DNA from: Phlegmacium glaucopus
Taxonomy: Eukaryota > Basidiomycota > Agaricomycetes > Agaricales > Cortinariaceae
Direction: 5' to 3'
Assembly: GCA_015039465.1 (NCBI GenBank)
Contig: MU130378.1
Span: 748,570 to 812,569 of the forward strand
Length of the DNA: 64,000 nt
The translations under genes and the position numbers were made by a program. Positions 31,729 to 45,552 of the stretch are shown here, one piece after another. Numbering within the stretch: position 1 is the stretch's first letter; each line of letters starts with the position of its first letter. The notes below the pieces were generated by a model. That model was not told the origin of the DNA. It did no database searches and saw nothing but the letters and a program-made list of their open reading frames with translations.

Positions 31729-34700
31729 TTAAGAATCCATTCGTCTACGAGCGTTAAATGATTTGACAACGGAAGCGACCTGGTTGAAGAACCAGGATTG
31801 AGAAGCCTTGTCCGGAATAAATGCGAATTTGTCGTTCCCCTTCCCAGCCTTGTGAGCGAACCGAATTCCCGTGTCCTCTACCGTCACTCCTTGTATTTGG
31901 GTGAACGGTAGTTCCCATTCAAGGCGAAGTTTCTTCGACCAGAAAGAGAGTACGCGGGACGCAGTTATGAGGATAACATTGTCAGCTCCTGGCGAATCTG
32001 TTTGGGTTCTTGGATCAGATGTGTGTTAAGTCAAGTAGGAGGAACTGGCTGACTGATGTGTGCAACGTATGCTTCTTGCTTATATGCGCCGTTATTCAGA
32101 TCCCTCATCCATGATTGACCCAATGCTTCCCGCGATGAATAGGGCTAAACAAATACGTTAGTGTTTGGAAAATTGACACATGCAGTGACCAACCCGAAGG
32201 ACAGCGTCAGCTGATACAAGCCTGGGCTGTTTGTCGACTGCTGTCAGTAGGATGTGTATGTACACCATCTTTGAAACCTACAAGTCGGACACGATCTCGT
32301 TCAGGATTATCAAACACTGTTGTTGTGTTCCGTATGCCTACGACAGATTAGCTGTATTCAGCCATATTCAAGTGAAAATGGTAACCCCACCTTCCGACAC
32401 GTTTGATGCTAAATCGAAAACCCCGACTACTGGCTTTGTGACCGCGCTTTGCACCAACGTGAGTTACACGTAAGTTACTTTGGAGGATGACCTTTTACCC
32501 AACAAGCCCTTTGCCCACTCCTTTGAAGAATCCCAAGGCACCCTCAGACTCCGCACCTTCTATCGGCTTCATCTGGAAAGAAACTTGAATGAATGATGAC
32601 AAAGACTATGACCATCCTCACAAATACTCCTTCCATGGCGCTAGTTACGCTGCTAGCGAGAGCTTCCCCGCCTGCCGTTACACCATAACTAAGTCACCAA
32701 AAGTTCAGAATCTCTACCGTTCTGATATTTATGGGCCAGCTCACATGGCATGCCGTGGTTTATTACGCCGCTGCGTCATCCGCCGTCGTGCCTGATATTC
32801 AGAGTCAAACGTAGCCGCCGACAAACCTGTAGAACGATGTCAGCATTGGTCCAGAAGTAAGAGAGCGAACTCACCTTTCCCCACACTACTTGTAAACTTA
32901 GTGACACTGTCGCTTAAACCAAACACAGTTTTTTTGACAAAACTGACTGCACCCTGTGACAAGTTGAGACATGTACGAGCCACTCAACAACCAACGGACC
33001 TTTGCTATTCCAATACCCAGCTCTCTATTTCCATGCATTACTACTCCTTGGAACGGCTCATAGAAAATATCGGCCACGCCAGAACTGACGTTTGTGAAAA
33101 GTCCAACCGGGTTGCCAATGAAATCTGCGGAACCCAATATACGGTAGAGTTGGCGTAAGACATCTTGCCTGTAGTGATAAGTTATTCGAGTTTGCAGCTC
33201 AGGCATGGTAAGGCGCATGTCCTTGATCGCGAGCGCATTCATCTCAAGTTGTGCATCATTAATATTCCCTACTGTCATCGCCAATGCATTGACGACAACA
33301 GCAAGAGGATTGCTAATGCTCAATCTGACAAATAGTATCAACAGATGCATCTCAGATAGGCAGTATAATGCAAGTACTTCTCTTCGCTATTGACCCGCTC
33401 TGTACGCATGAAGGAGAGAGACAGCTTGATGGGTTGCAGTTCGAGCATTTCAAAATAAAGATCTTGGCCAACAGAATCAACATTTGGTTCGGGAATGTCG
33501 TCAGTGTTCTGTATTAACAAACTGACAACCCATCAGAAACAAGCATTGTTGACGTTAGGAAAAACTTCTACTCTGTTGACCCGCCCTCCCAAGAAGCGCC
33601 TTTGATCTGAGTGAGATCGTATATGGCAAATAAAATGTCCTCATCTGCTTCAATTGTCAAGGCTTGAAGGAGAATAGAACAATATTTGATGAACAGAACG
33701 CCGTGGTCTATTTCAAGTTCAGCAAGCGCACCTCTGAAGATTTTAGACAAAATTTGGCACCTTGATCTTTCAACCAGATAATGGAGGCCTGGACAGTCGG
33801 CAAGGCACCAACGCTAGCAGATTCCTTTGCAAGCGGAGTCGGTTGGAGGATGACCGGAAAGAGGGCCTCGTGAAGCTGGTTATCGATCTGCAAAGTGCCG
33901 CATGATAGATTTACCGACTCGGCAATTGCGTTGTTGGTGTATTCAAACTTAATTGCATCAATTATGAGGTATACCACCTCTACTAGTCGTTTGTTTATCA
34001 ACGAAACACCGATGCCGGCCAGATCCACAGTAATGCCAAAGATTGCAGGAACCTCTTCTGTAATGGCCTCGAATGCGTCAGCCGTACTGGAAGTTGTATC
34101 CTGCCTTGTCACCGAAACAGAGCTCCCTCTCTGACGGGGCTTGTAAAGACTCTGCTCAGCAATATAATTGGTAATGCGCAGAACCTGTTTTTGACCGTTA
34201 GCTCGGACGTCCAAAGAGACAACTCTTGCTCTCTGCTGATCCTGTTCAAAAATGATATATCAATGGGAAGTATTGATACAATGGGATGGAGCGAAACACA
34301 CATTAAACTTAAAAGGAACTAGGTTCCCGATTTCCATGATATCAACAGCTCTCTTCTCCCCTTGAATCGTAAGAAGAATTTTTTTGTCTCGAGCAGCTGG
34401 ATAATCCCAGGCATAGGGGGTCGCTGTATGAGGCTTTGAAGAATAAACGATATTGGATTTGTCTGCCTGCTGGTGTCGCCCGGCGTCCTATGGCAGTCAG
34501 CAAGAGGCCAGGGTATTACGACAGGGACCAACCTGTTGACTGAATTCTAGAGCATAATCACTGTCATTCTCGATGACGAAGGGCCAACCTTCAGTGGCAA
34601 GGCTCAGAAATATGAAAATAGTCGATCCTTCGATACAGACGTCCGCTCGGATCAAATCAACTTGTTCTTCGGTTTCTCTTAACCGACGCAAACGGAAATA

Positions 34701-37700
34701 TACAGATCCAATATCTTCAATGTTGAAAGGAGGTGACCTATATTCAGAAACATCGGTAATCGCCCGTCACAAGGTTAGGCGAATAATCACCATTGTGTAT
34801 TCAGACCAGGATAAGCTACTGTAAGAAGCTTCTCGTCGCCTGAGCGCAGAACTTGGAAGGCACATCGATCTCCAGACTCGACCAGAGATCGATCTTTTGG
34901 TGCAACACCGTGCTCGCGGAAAGCGATAGTTTCTTCTGGCAATTGGTTCTTTATCAAAAAGCGGGGCGCAAGAGTTATCACTTTCGAAAGCTTGTATTTC
35001 CCAAGTCCTTCACTCCATGACAATCCGGTATAAATATGATCCGCCTTTTGTCGCTGTGAAGTAACCACCAGTTCTGTCTCAGCAGCGGGGGCTTCGAAGG
35101 ATATCAACTTCAAATAAAGGAAAGAGTCATCTGAGGATTTGCAGAGCAGGGGACGAGTACAATTTACCTTAGACCACGTCGATTCGCCTATTTTGAAGAT
35201 AAATTCATAACCCTGCTTCTGCGAATGAGAAAGCACTATTAAAAAACAAAGTCAGTTATGTTCCAAGTGCATCTATAAGGAAGCCTACAGAAGGGTGTTG
35301 GCGTTGAGAGTATTTCTATCCACCAATTGAGTATGACTTCTGGGAAAGTCGAGTGTTATAACGAACCTGGGCGTGTACCTCCAGCCACATCTTGTGTACC
35401 AGCGCGGGTCGATCTGGCCGATTTTATAGAAAAGGGAAGACCTGTCTTATTGATGACAATATAAGAACTGAATATCTGGACTTTGAAGGCACCTCCAGAT
35501 TCCGGATATCGGCTGGTGACCAAAGATCAGGAATCGTACTTTTTCAATAAACATAAAACATACACATAGTTCAATTTCAGGTCCAATCTTTGGCCAGATT
35601 GATCCTGCAGCGTGAGACTATTTTCGGCATCGAAGTCAGAGTGTCCGTCTGTGTTGATGATGGCGAAATCGCTTGGCTTGAAGACTGCCCCCCAATGTAA
35701 GGTCTCCAGAATCTACATGAGATGCTGCGAGAAATCACCTGTGTCCTGCACTTCCACATTGAGCAAGATAAAATGGCTAAGCTCGACCGAATGAACGGGC
35801 ATGATACCCCCTTTTCTGAGATAACTTCTCCAATGCTGATCCGTATTCTTGTCATAGATCCGATACTCCAGATTATAAGGGAGTAAATTTTCTAGTTCCA
35901 GCGGTGCGCGGAGCTTCAGATTGATTTTAGGATATTTTCTTCAGAATCGTGAATTTTGGGAAAAAAGAATGCAGTTTGCAGTTTACTCACCCAGGTGAGT
36001 TTTCGTTGGAATCTGTGTGAACCCAAGCTTGAAATCGGAATGCTGCTTCTTTAGGATCTGCATGCGGACATTTGATTGTGAAGCCTTTCCTAGATATAAG
36101 ATCTTCCCATCGAATCGAGGGAGACCATTTGTATCCAAACCCCTCTGTTATGAAATGTTAATCACAAAGTTCACTCATGCAATGGGGTACCTACGATCGG
36201 GTTGTATCCTAATTCTGTTCTTAGTAACAGCCTCGATAGGGAGTGAGAAATCATTTCCCGGGACAATTTTTTCTAGAGAATAAACTGGATGCCCCGCATC
36301 GTCGACGAGCATCAGATCCAAAGGGTAAAGAGTCAAATTTTCGATCTTGTATGTTGAACGGATGCTAACAATCTTCGTGTTGTCAACCACTCTGACTTCA
36401 CAAAGCAAACGGCTTGGATATTTCTCAGTGCGTGGACGGAGGGAATAGACAAACTCCCCCTCTCGATCAACGGGTATGCCTCTTAATTGTTCCCAGGCCT
36501 TTTCCAAGAACTGGATACCGATATTGTGTTGCCCTGCAGACACGTGCTATACCAGAATTGGATGGGGCTTGCATCAGAAGATGAGGTCCACTTACCTCAC
36601 GCATTGTCTTCCAATCATCAAATCGCCAGTCAATTGTTTGATCATGCAGAATTTTGACGGCGTCAACGTCTTCCGTGTTCGCACTGCTGTCGGTATCAGA
36701 CCAAACAAAGATCGGTGCGCCCGTCTGATTGCGTATACGATACGGAGCGTATGCGCCTCGTGCTTTCTGCAAAACATGTTCTCCTTCTTTGTTCCAACTG
36801 TTGAGAGTTGTGATAGCAAGCTCCACAAAAGTTGTGCTGAGATTGAGATCAAGTCGTTCTCTGGCTGATAGAGTAAAATGAATCCCGCTTGTAGAATTCT
36901 CTCTTGCAGCCTAATATAAAACTTCAGGGCACAATATTTAGTAAGTACAAATAAATATTACCACGATTGTGAAGGTCCAGGGATCAATTACTATGAAACA
37001 GAATCAGGAAATGCCATATTGAAAGATAAGTCACTGACAAGGCTCCCAATGTGAATTGGTCAGATTCCAATAAGTAATGAGTGTTGTCATCGTACTTGTG
37101 GCGTGTAACTTCGTCCGTTATGTTAAAAGAAAGTCATCTCCTAATATCAATATGACCTACCTCTCCTGACCAATCTTTAGCACCGACTATGAATGGTTTG
37201 ATTTTCAAGTGAAGCATAGGCTGCTCATGTAAATCGCCAATAAGAACCAGTCTGAAACCATCAAAGGATCCTTTCAACTGTAAACAATCATTAGCCTAAA
37301 TGTTCTCGTACGGTCCCGCTCCACAAGTACCTGTTCTTTAGACAGTAAAGCCCGTGCCTTTCCATGCTGCCAAGGTTGATCTGAGGACATTGGGTTTATG
37401 ACGCTCATTTCGCGATTTCGCGAGGAATTAGACTGCGAAACATGCTCGCTTTGTTTAGTGGGAGACTGCTGTGAGCTGCTATATCCTTCGATGGCCTTAT
37501 TCACGATAGACGTAATCAGATTGATGTCTCCATATGAGGCCCGGAATGTGATCGGCTTAGCACCAACCTCGATGTTGGTCATCTGGTGCGAGGATGATGA
37601 GCGACTGTCCAGCGAAAAGGTGAAATCAACGTCGTCAAGAAACCTGACACTATCAGAAGCGCCGCCCATCCGAATGAGGGACATCCCCAGCCGACTAACA

Positions 37701-40700
37701 GTTAAAGCCACAATACCCTACCAGTCAAAGAATCAGCCAAACAAACTAGGTCAAAGATGATATGACTACCTGTTGAGAGAGCGAAACTTGGCTGATATAT
37801 AGACAGATTGCTCTTGTCTCTGAATCTGCCTCATTCTCCAGGATACTGAGAGAAACATCATGAAGATCGACTCGGAAATCTGTCCTTCCATGGCTACCTT
37901 GTATGCCATATTCGTCGGTAACATATTCAGTAGGTGATGGCGCTGGGGTAGTGTTGTGAAATGCACTAGTAAAGAAGTCGAGTAGAGATATCACCGGGTC
38001 AATAGCGAATATGACTCGTGGTGAATCAACGGTAAGGACGGCTAAAGAGGCCGGATTTGATCCTCCTGATGTAGTATAAAGCAACATAAATTGGTTTCGA
38101 TGATGTTGAGCGGCTGGTATAATTTCACGATATTTTGTATTCCCCGGTCTGGTGTTGTTGATTGTAAACGATCGGAGCACGATTTGAGCTTCACTGGCAC
38201 CGTCAGAAAGGAGCTTGAAGCGAAGTGTGTTGTCGTTCAGTACAAACTTTGCGATCCCATGATCCTTGAGTTCAAGATCGGAAAAGGTCAAGGCGTCGTA
38301 AAGGTGTAATTTCACAGCATTCACAGCCACGACGAGATCAAGAACAGTCCAGTTGTGCTGGGATGAACGTAGCTCAGGTTGTAAATTGACGCCTGACTGA
38401 GATTCGTCGACTTTGACTGTCTGTACTTTTGGTGAGGTTTCCGAGAGGCCCGAGAACACTCGAGGAATCTCAGTTAACAATTGCATGAGAAGTTGGTACT
38501 GGACTTGTGTGAGATATAATTTGACATCTGAGATTTTTATTCCGACCTATGCAAAATCGATGAGTGGCCCAAGTACAGCAATACAATCGCATACTTGAGT
38601 GTCAGGTAAATCACTCTCCTGTTTGCCGTTGATGCGGTCCGTCTGAACAATATCGGCCACAACGTCGATATCATCAATGATCTTGAGGGTAGATTTTTGG
38701 CCACCCCGATACAAGTTTGATACAAGTTGAATTCCGTGTAAGCTGGCAGATACCCGATCAATGGATTCGCCCGTGTTGGATGCACCAATCTGGCCGAGTC
38801 GTAATACCAGAGAGTCACGGGACACAGACGGACTAGAGGGAAATACAACGATTGGCGTCTTGATTGAAACTTGAAATTGCATTTTATCAAGCTCAGAAGC
38901 TTTCTGTACTGCGACCTGAGTAGCCGCGTCGTACAAACCTTTAAGCTTCGCCAATTTAGAGATAAATAGGAGTATATCGTGCAGAGGCTGCTCTACAAAA
39001 TGAAATTTGATTGATGCAGCGTTGAGATAAACCGATGATTTTACTCCGGTGTAGTTGTCCTCGTCTGGGCTGAATGTCTGATAATTAAAGTCAGCAAAAT
39101 TTTGCCCGTCAATGGACATCAACTGGTTAAAATCTTCGAGGATGGAGTATGACGTATTTTCATTCGCCAAAGCCAAATTTCCCAGGTGACCTGATATTCG
39201 AAGGGATTTGGGGCGAATGGACAAAGCAACGTCGGCTGTCGATAGAGATAGTGTAGCGAGGGTCACCAGCTCATCGGTCAAAATCACTGCAACATCATTC
39301 TTTAGGTGGTGTTGATATGCCAAAATAATCACAAACCTTTAACGCCCTCAAGTTTGATTAAAACTCGGATTTTACTATCTGAATCACCTTGTACAACACC
39401 CGATTCTTGCTTCAATCGTGGTTCCGGCAAGATCTGTGGGACTTGATCCGTCCTTGGTACAAAAGTTGTCATAATGAAGTCATATAATGCAAGTACAGGC
39501 TCCGGGGCCGCATGAAAGACGAGGGTGGAGATTTTGATATCGGCATTTTGATCGACACGCTCGTAGAGCGTGGCGAACTCTGGTGATTCTTTCTGCACGC
39601 GGGCATATGCAATCCTGAGGAGATCTTTGTCGCTGGTAGCACTGAACTCGGGGGTGGATATAAATTGAATATCTTGTCCGTTTGGCTGGACAGCACGCAT
39701 AGAAACAGAACTATACGAAGTCATCAATTTCAAAAGGTCTCCTTGCGAAGAGAAAGAAATACCGGAGATTTATATCCACTGTCATGTTGTATTTTGCCAA
39801 CGCAAACGATAGAGCAAACCCTTCTAGGTCCAAATCCCCCAATGACTTGTCAACACCGTCTATGCTTGATTTGGAAATGAAAGCTCGTAAAGTATCTACT
39901 TTGAAGTCAAGTTCAAAGACATGTTGATGGAGCTCAGGGCGCTGGGCAAAAAATGATCAGTCAGCGTGTCCCATGGATCACATTAACGTATCATACCTGC
40001 AAAGATCCGTCTTCAGCCTCGAAGAACTCTTCTTCCTTCGAGGCTGAGTTACCATCAGGTTGGTCTTTTTCATCTTCGTCCTCATCAATATCAATGTTAT
40101 ATTCAGTCTCTGGGAGGCCAAAAAGGTGGAACCTTCCAGGTATATTTCCCCTTGGTTGCGAAATGTTGGCCTTTTGAAGTTCTTGCTCATCTTCAAAGTG
40201 AGGAATGCATACATCGATCAGTCTCATCAAGGACTTGTACTTGGAATCGGAGAAATTAACTTGGAGAGTGGGTAAAGTTCCGGAAACCTTGAATTGTGCC
40301 AGATTAACTGCTGTGGGCACGATTGACTTATGTAACTGGAGGTCGATGTCAATCCTTTCAAGAAGTCGAAGGGAATCTTTGCCTTTGGACGTCAGTGCAT
40401 CTCGGCAGGACTGAAGGTTGTCTCCGATGATAAACTGCGAGACCAAGTCAGTGACAGCATGGCAAGTCAAGGAGAAAAGAAGAACGCAACCTGAGCATGC
40501 TGAAGCCGAAGGTAAAACTTGTCATACATCAAAGATTCCAAATTTTTGTAATCCTCGTCAGTGTACTGTTGATTTCGTTTTTGATGTATCGTGCGTATAG
40601 CTTCCTTGGCAACAAGATTGCTCTCGATTGCGATGTGCCCTGCATCAATAATAAGATGTTTACAGTCATTGGTAGTGACACTAGAAAATATAAGTAGAAA

Positions 40701-43377
40701 TCATGTACAAGACGCAAGGCTTACTCTTCAGGTATGATGATCACAGGCGCATTCATGTCCATCTGGATATCAACAGTTTTGTGGGTCTGTAGCGCATATT
40801 CCAAACCCGCACGTGTTTCTCTTCGCAATCCTTCAAGCGTCTCACTAGCGGCGTTCTGAAAGGAGGGTCTAACCATTAATCCAGAAAATGGATTAAAATA
40901 CAACCCACTAGAAGAGCTTCCACAGATTCCAGCTGGCTCGCTGGTGGCTTGAAGAATTTGTAAACAGCTTCAACATAGCCTCTATGATAGATAATCTCCA
41001 TATGTCGTAGGCGGACAGTTAATGCGCTATCCGATCGTTTGTCAAGAGGATTATTCTCGAAACTGACGAAGAAGAACGGGTTTGATTCTCCTTCTTGTTC
41101 AGAAGAAAGTGTACCGGTATGGTCGCCTACAAGTTCCGTCTTAACGTGGACAATCTGTGGATAGAGAGTATTTTTGGTCGTTCCGTCAAATACTTTAAAC
41201 CCATTCAATGAAATAGAAGCTTCAAAGTTATGCGGTCGTTGATTGAGGTTGGCCTGAAAAACATCAAATATAACAGATGTTACTTCCGAGGCGGCGCCAT
41301 GTGGATCAGTTTTGAGTGCAAAAGAACCCTTGTTTAGCTTTGCAGAGACTCGGGTTTTCAAAGAATCGAGAGGAGCCTGAAGGGCATCTACAACCGCGGA
41401 TCTTTCGTCGTAGTCCAGAACATCATAGAGTTGTTTGCGTTGCTCGTCAGTCATAGTACCGCCAAAAGCGGGATCTTCCTGGGGTTTGTCGGTATCTGAG
41501 GAACCCCACAGCCAACCGGTCCATCCCTGCTTCTGAGATTGTTCTTTCTTTTTCTCTGCTTCTAGTCCTCTGCGCAAGGCCATATCCTTTTTTAAACGCG
41601 AGCGGGCGATAGAACGGTAGAAACGGATGTCCTCGTAAGACAATTTCCTCTCCAACATTTCAAAGGTTTGCAGGTCCTGCACATTAAAATTATCAATTAT
41701 CAATTTGACGACAAGAAAAGAAACTTGCCGGCCCAACCAACGGATTCAGTAGTTTTTTTTGAAAAAGTTCGACATAACCATTTCTATCATCGCGTCGTTC
41801 CGCAAAATATTTCCAGGTCCATTTCCTATTTTTTTCCTTTACACCGCCGAGAATCGCATTTCCTGCATATATCAATCGTGCTTTTGCAGAATTAACGTTG
41901 AATCCTTCATCTGAAGGACGGTACCTCCCATACTAAGAAGAGCATGTAGCACGATCAGGAAGCGGTGAGCGAAAGAATAATGGACTTACTTGTCGTTTCC
42001 GCAGATAGACATGATACATGTCAATGAGGGAAATGACGTCCCGATATTGATTATCATCGAGAGCAATGCCAATCTCTTCAAAGATGAGCTGAACATCGAA
42101 TCGAGGTGTTTGGCGATCAACTTTGTGATTCAGAATAATCTGAATCGTGGTTCAGAACACATGCAATACATCATTGAGAAAGCTTTGTACCCTGCCTTCA
42201 CCTGACACTGGCTTCAAAATATATTGGTGTTGATCTTCTGATTCGCCATGAGATATCTGTTCAAACTCGAGTCAGCGGAGAATGACGTATAAAAGTATTA
42301 TTACCATGGAGCAGAACCGTTTGATTGACTCTACAGTTGGAAGTCCGGCCATACTCTGGGAGTCGGTATCAAAATATATTGCGAGCGACTGCAATTTGGC
42401 CAACTATAACATTACTTATTAGACTGAAGAAGGCCTATAGGAAATTAGGTATAGAAACCTTATGTATCGCACCAGCGGTGCTCTCGATAAATGCGGGTTC
42501 CCAACTTTCATTGACTGACACAGCAGTAAAGCTGGCAAGAGTAATTCCTGCTGCAAAAGGGTGCTGTAAAATTTAACGGATCGTCAAGTTGTATACCTCA
42601 GATGTCACTTAATGATGAGGCTTACCCCTGGTACGCTCAGCTTATCTTCGTATCTAACGTGGATGTTTCTTATCGTCACTTGAACGTTATTGATTATCTT
42701 GGCGATAAGGGACTGCAGAAGTCCTTGCGTTTGTGTTGACTGCTCTTGAATCAAGGGGGTTAGACAGTTGGAATGTTAGGACCTTAGAAACGCCACTCAC
42801 CTGATTGGCCCTCTGCCTGGCCGCGTACGTGAAGTAATTCGGCATTCTCTAAGCGTTCTGCCTTCGCGGCTTGTGCCCTGGCTTCATCTTCCTCTGGATT
42901 GGCGCTAGTTTGGGGCGATGGTACGACAAGAAGATAGACGTCTTCAATTAGTATCTCTACGGGTTGATTTCCCAAGTTCATCCAATGAAGGGATAATGTA
43001 AATTTCCCTAGATGACCTGGGGAATGCCTTCCTTAGTTATTAAACATCATCGATCAATAAAGGATAAACGTACCCTCTAGAACGTCGACCGGTAGCTGAA
43101 ATTTATCCAGCGCAGCTTTCTTCAGTTTTAAATTTCGAAGTGTTAACTGACCTATTCAATGTATCCAGTTGAACGTAATTTATGGAAAATATTGTATCTA
43201 CTGCATACCTTGTCCAATGCCATAGTTGACTTGATTTAGGTCAAGGTCCATCACATAAGGGGCGAGTATGCGATTGAATAGCTAAGTAGAAAAAGGTTAG
43301 CACATCCAATGCAGTCCACAACCATGGATAGGACTCACGACATTGAGAACCTCCTTTCCCGGATCTAACCACCACAT
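31729..43377 (-). CDS. VPS13-family bridge-like lipid transfer protein
   Basis: VPS13 forms a long hydrophobic groove that moves bulk phospholipid between organelles at contact sites. The start at 43377 gives [13 protein letters not shown], continuing after a short intron as [40 protein letters not shown] and [20 protein letters not shown]: the chorein motif. Many introns of about 50 nt divide the 11.6-kb gene; the protein is roughly 3,000 residues. Extended repeating-beta-groove segments fill 42.9-36.9 kb, the VAB (SHR-BD) adaptor-binding region about 36.9-34.3 kb, and the C-terminal ATG2-like helices about 33.4-32.9 kb ([20 protein letters not shown]). A PH-like domain closes it ([20 protein letters not shown]). 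The stop is 121 bp from the converging DENN gene. I did not fix every exon boundary. Confidence 0.93.
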
Positions 43378-44249
43378 TACGACTGCAAACTTGAATCAGA
43401 TGGAAGGCTATCCAACTTTTCTTTTCCAAGAGGTGAAACCGCCTCGGCGGCTTTATAAGCAAGCAGAAACCAGCTACTTGTCGGTTGGAGTTTATACAAT
43501 GAAAAAGTGCCACCCACAGCTGCTAGAATATGAAGTTGGTATTCAGTACTCAGTTGTCGTCGGGGAAGCGTTCAAACGTCATGTTACGTAAGTTGCCTAC
43601 ATTTTTTCTCTCACACCGGCCCGGCTGTTCTTTTCTCAGACCGCTGAAGCTTGGGTTTGATGCTAGCGAACTTGAACCCATTAACATCTAATAACCCAAT
43701 TGCAGTTCCACCTCGGGGATATCTTAAGGCCGTTAGGTTCGGTGTTAACATTATCCCAAGGCATCTAGTCGACATGGGACCTGTCATTTACTTCTGCAGG
43801 CTTGCATGAGATTCCTTTACCCAAAATACTACTAATTGCTCAGGGCTTTTCACCATCATGTATGTATTGTTAGAATCTATAACATATGGGACAACCACCT
43901 GGTCTAGAACTGAGGACACAAATGGATGCAATCGGAAGTACTGTAGGATTTTAAATTGTTCGACGTCAGTCACGTCACAGCCAAAGTTGATAAATTGTCC
44001 CACAACCTGTCCCAGGTCACACCCCGTGCCGGCCGAACAATTAGAGTAAGTTACATAACGAAAATAGCCAAGACACAACGTGTTCTAAGTTCCGGAACTT
44101 CCGGTGTCATTTCCGGGTCCTCCCGATCCCTCGTGACGAGTAATTAGAATTCGACCCTAGCCGAATTTACATATAAAGACAGTTTGGCTGGATGGTCGTG
44201 TGCTGAGTGCTCCCTATCTAAACTTCCCAGTTTTTTCGGTATTGGTGGA
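43378..44249. other. VPS13 promoter and adjacent unassigned DNA
   Basis: A TATA-like CTTATAAAG on the minus strand (about 43451-43459) lies next to a GC-rich inverted repeat (CCGCCTCGGCGG, about 43439-43450), 60-80 bp upstream of the VPS13 start. Further out, an open frame of 96 codons on the minus strand (43788-44078) contains several cysteines but matches nothing I know. I see no supported gene. Confidence 0.4.
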
Positions 44250-44718
44250 ATGTTGTCTGTTTACCCTCAAATGTCGGTGTCGACAAAGGACACATGTCAG
44301 CAACAAGGACAAATGAACGAAGTAAAGTCTGCTTTTTAGACAAGTTATACCGTGATTGAACATTCCATTTTTATCACAGCTAGAGGACTTTCAGAGAGCC
44401 ATCGACTCATTTACGAAGTGAAAGATATTTTGATCCATTTAACATTAGAGTTGTTGACTGGGCCTACTTCAAGACTTATTATGTGCTCCGGAACATCTGC
44501 CATTCGGTTGCATTGCGCTGTACCAACTTGGAGCTGCTCGACGGAGACCTGTCAGTCCGGGATGGCCTCATGCATTGATTGCTATTTTAACGAATTGATT
44601 TTTTGATGTAGGCGTGGACCTTCACGACCTCCATGAATTACGGTCAAGATTTCTAATATTTATCCACAACTTAATCCAGTCTCTTCGCTCATCTGGCGTT
44701 CGTTGCCCTCTTGACTAA
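44250..44718 (+). CDS. Possible small spliced gene or gene relic, unknown
   Basis: A TATA-like ACATATAAAG (about 44169) precedes ATGTTGTCTGTTTACC. Exon 1 would read to GGACAAATGAACGAA before GTAAAG. Exon 2 follows a CACAG at about 44380 (LEDFQRAIDSFTK), and exon 3 follows CATTAG (VVDWAYFKTYYVLRNICHSV, then ALRCTNLELLDGDL). A last exon after GATGTAG could read VDLHDLHELRSRFLIFIHNL. The three first segments join in frame, but I find no canonical donor that joins the last one in that frame. It may be a decayed or mis-modelled gene. The helical, hydrophobic-patterned segments are the main reason to suspect coding. Confidence 0.3.
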
Positions 44719-45552
44719 TGTCTTATAACTTGAAAATTTATATGTTATCTAGATATCCGCATCGTACTCCCTTGCCCCTTCAAGTTCTTCACGCTGCTTA
44801 ATCTGCGCATTACCGCCTAAGGCGGACATAAATCAAACAAAATTGGTCGATGACCTTCAAGGAAGCCCTAAATTCAATATCCCTTTGAAAAGGTGTGTGC
44901 ACCTTTAACTCGTCGCAGCCTTCCGCCACTGGATTCTTACTTTCTGGAGAAAGGGAACAAGCTATACTCATACATATGGAAGATAGTCCCTGTCTTATTA
45001 TCACATAGAGTACTTCAAGAAAAGGTATGGCAATTCTGTATCAAGTTCTGGCTCGCTTCACAGTCACTGGATTCTTGTTCAAATTTTTTTGCAATTTTTT
45101 TTGATCATATTCCTTGAAGATGAAATTCAAGGCAAATGCCCATGTAATTCGTACAAACTAGTTAGAGGTGGTTTGAAGGGTTTCGCTCTCGCTCAGTAAA
45201 AAGCAATGATGTTGTGTGAATGTTGACGGTTCTGCTAGTGTCATGTTATGCTACTTTCGCGTGAAATGTCTGTGAATGCCGTGTGAACGTTAACTTTTTA
45301 ACTACATTTGCATAATATCCACTAATCTATATGCCGACTTGAAAACTGACTCCAATTGTACTTAACTACTTGCACCATTTTAGGTTCAAGCTCTTCTTAA
45401 AAAATTAAATTGTATGCAAATCTTTTAGGTACCTAAATCCTGTAATCATTTGTAAGTAGAAGCATTCTTTTATTACTGAGAATTAAAGTTCACACTGGTT
45501 TAAATATCAATATCTGTGTATTGCCACATCCAGTATTATTTACAGCCGTTTT
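44719..45552. other. Intergenic, no features seen
   Basis: About 830 bp of AT-rich DNA with only short open frames and no recognised protein, RNA gene or repeat. Confidence 0.4.

Noticed and set aside
43788..44078. 96-codon cysteine-containing open frame on the minus strand
   Set aside because: No start context, no signal peptide and no recognisable family. Probably chance.
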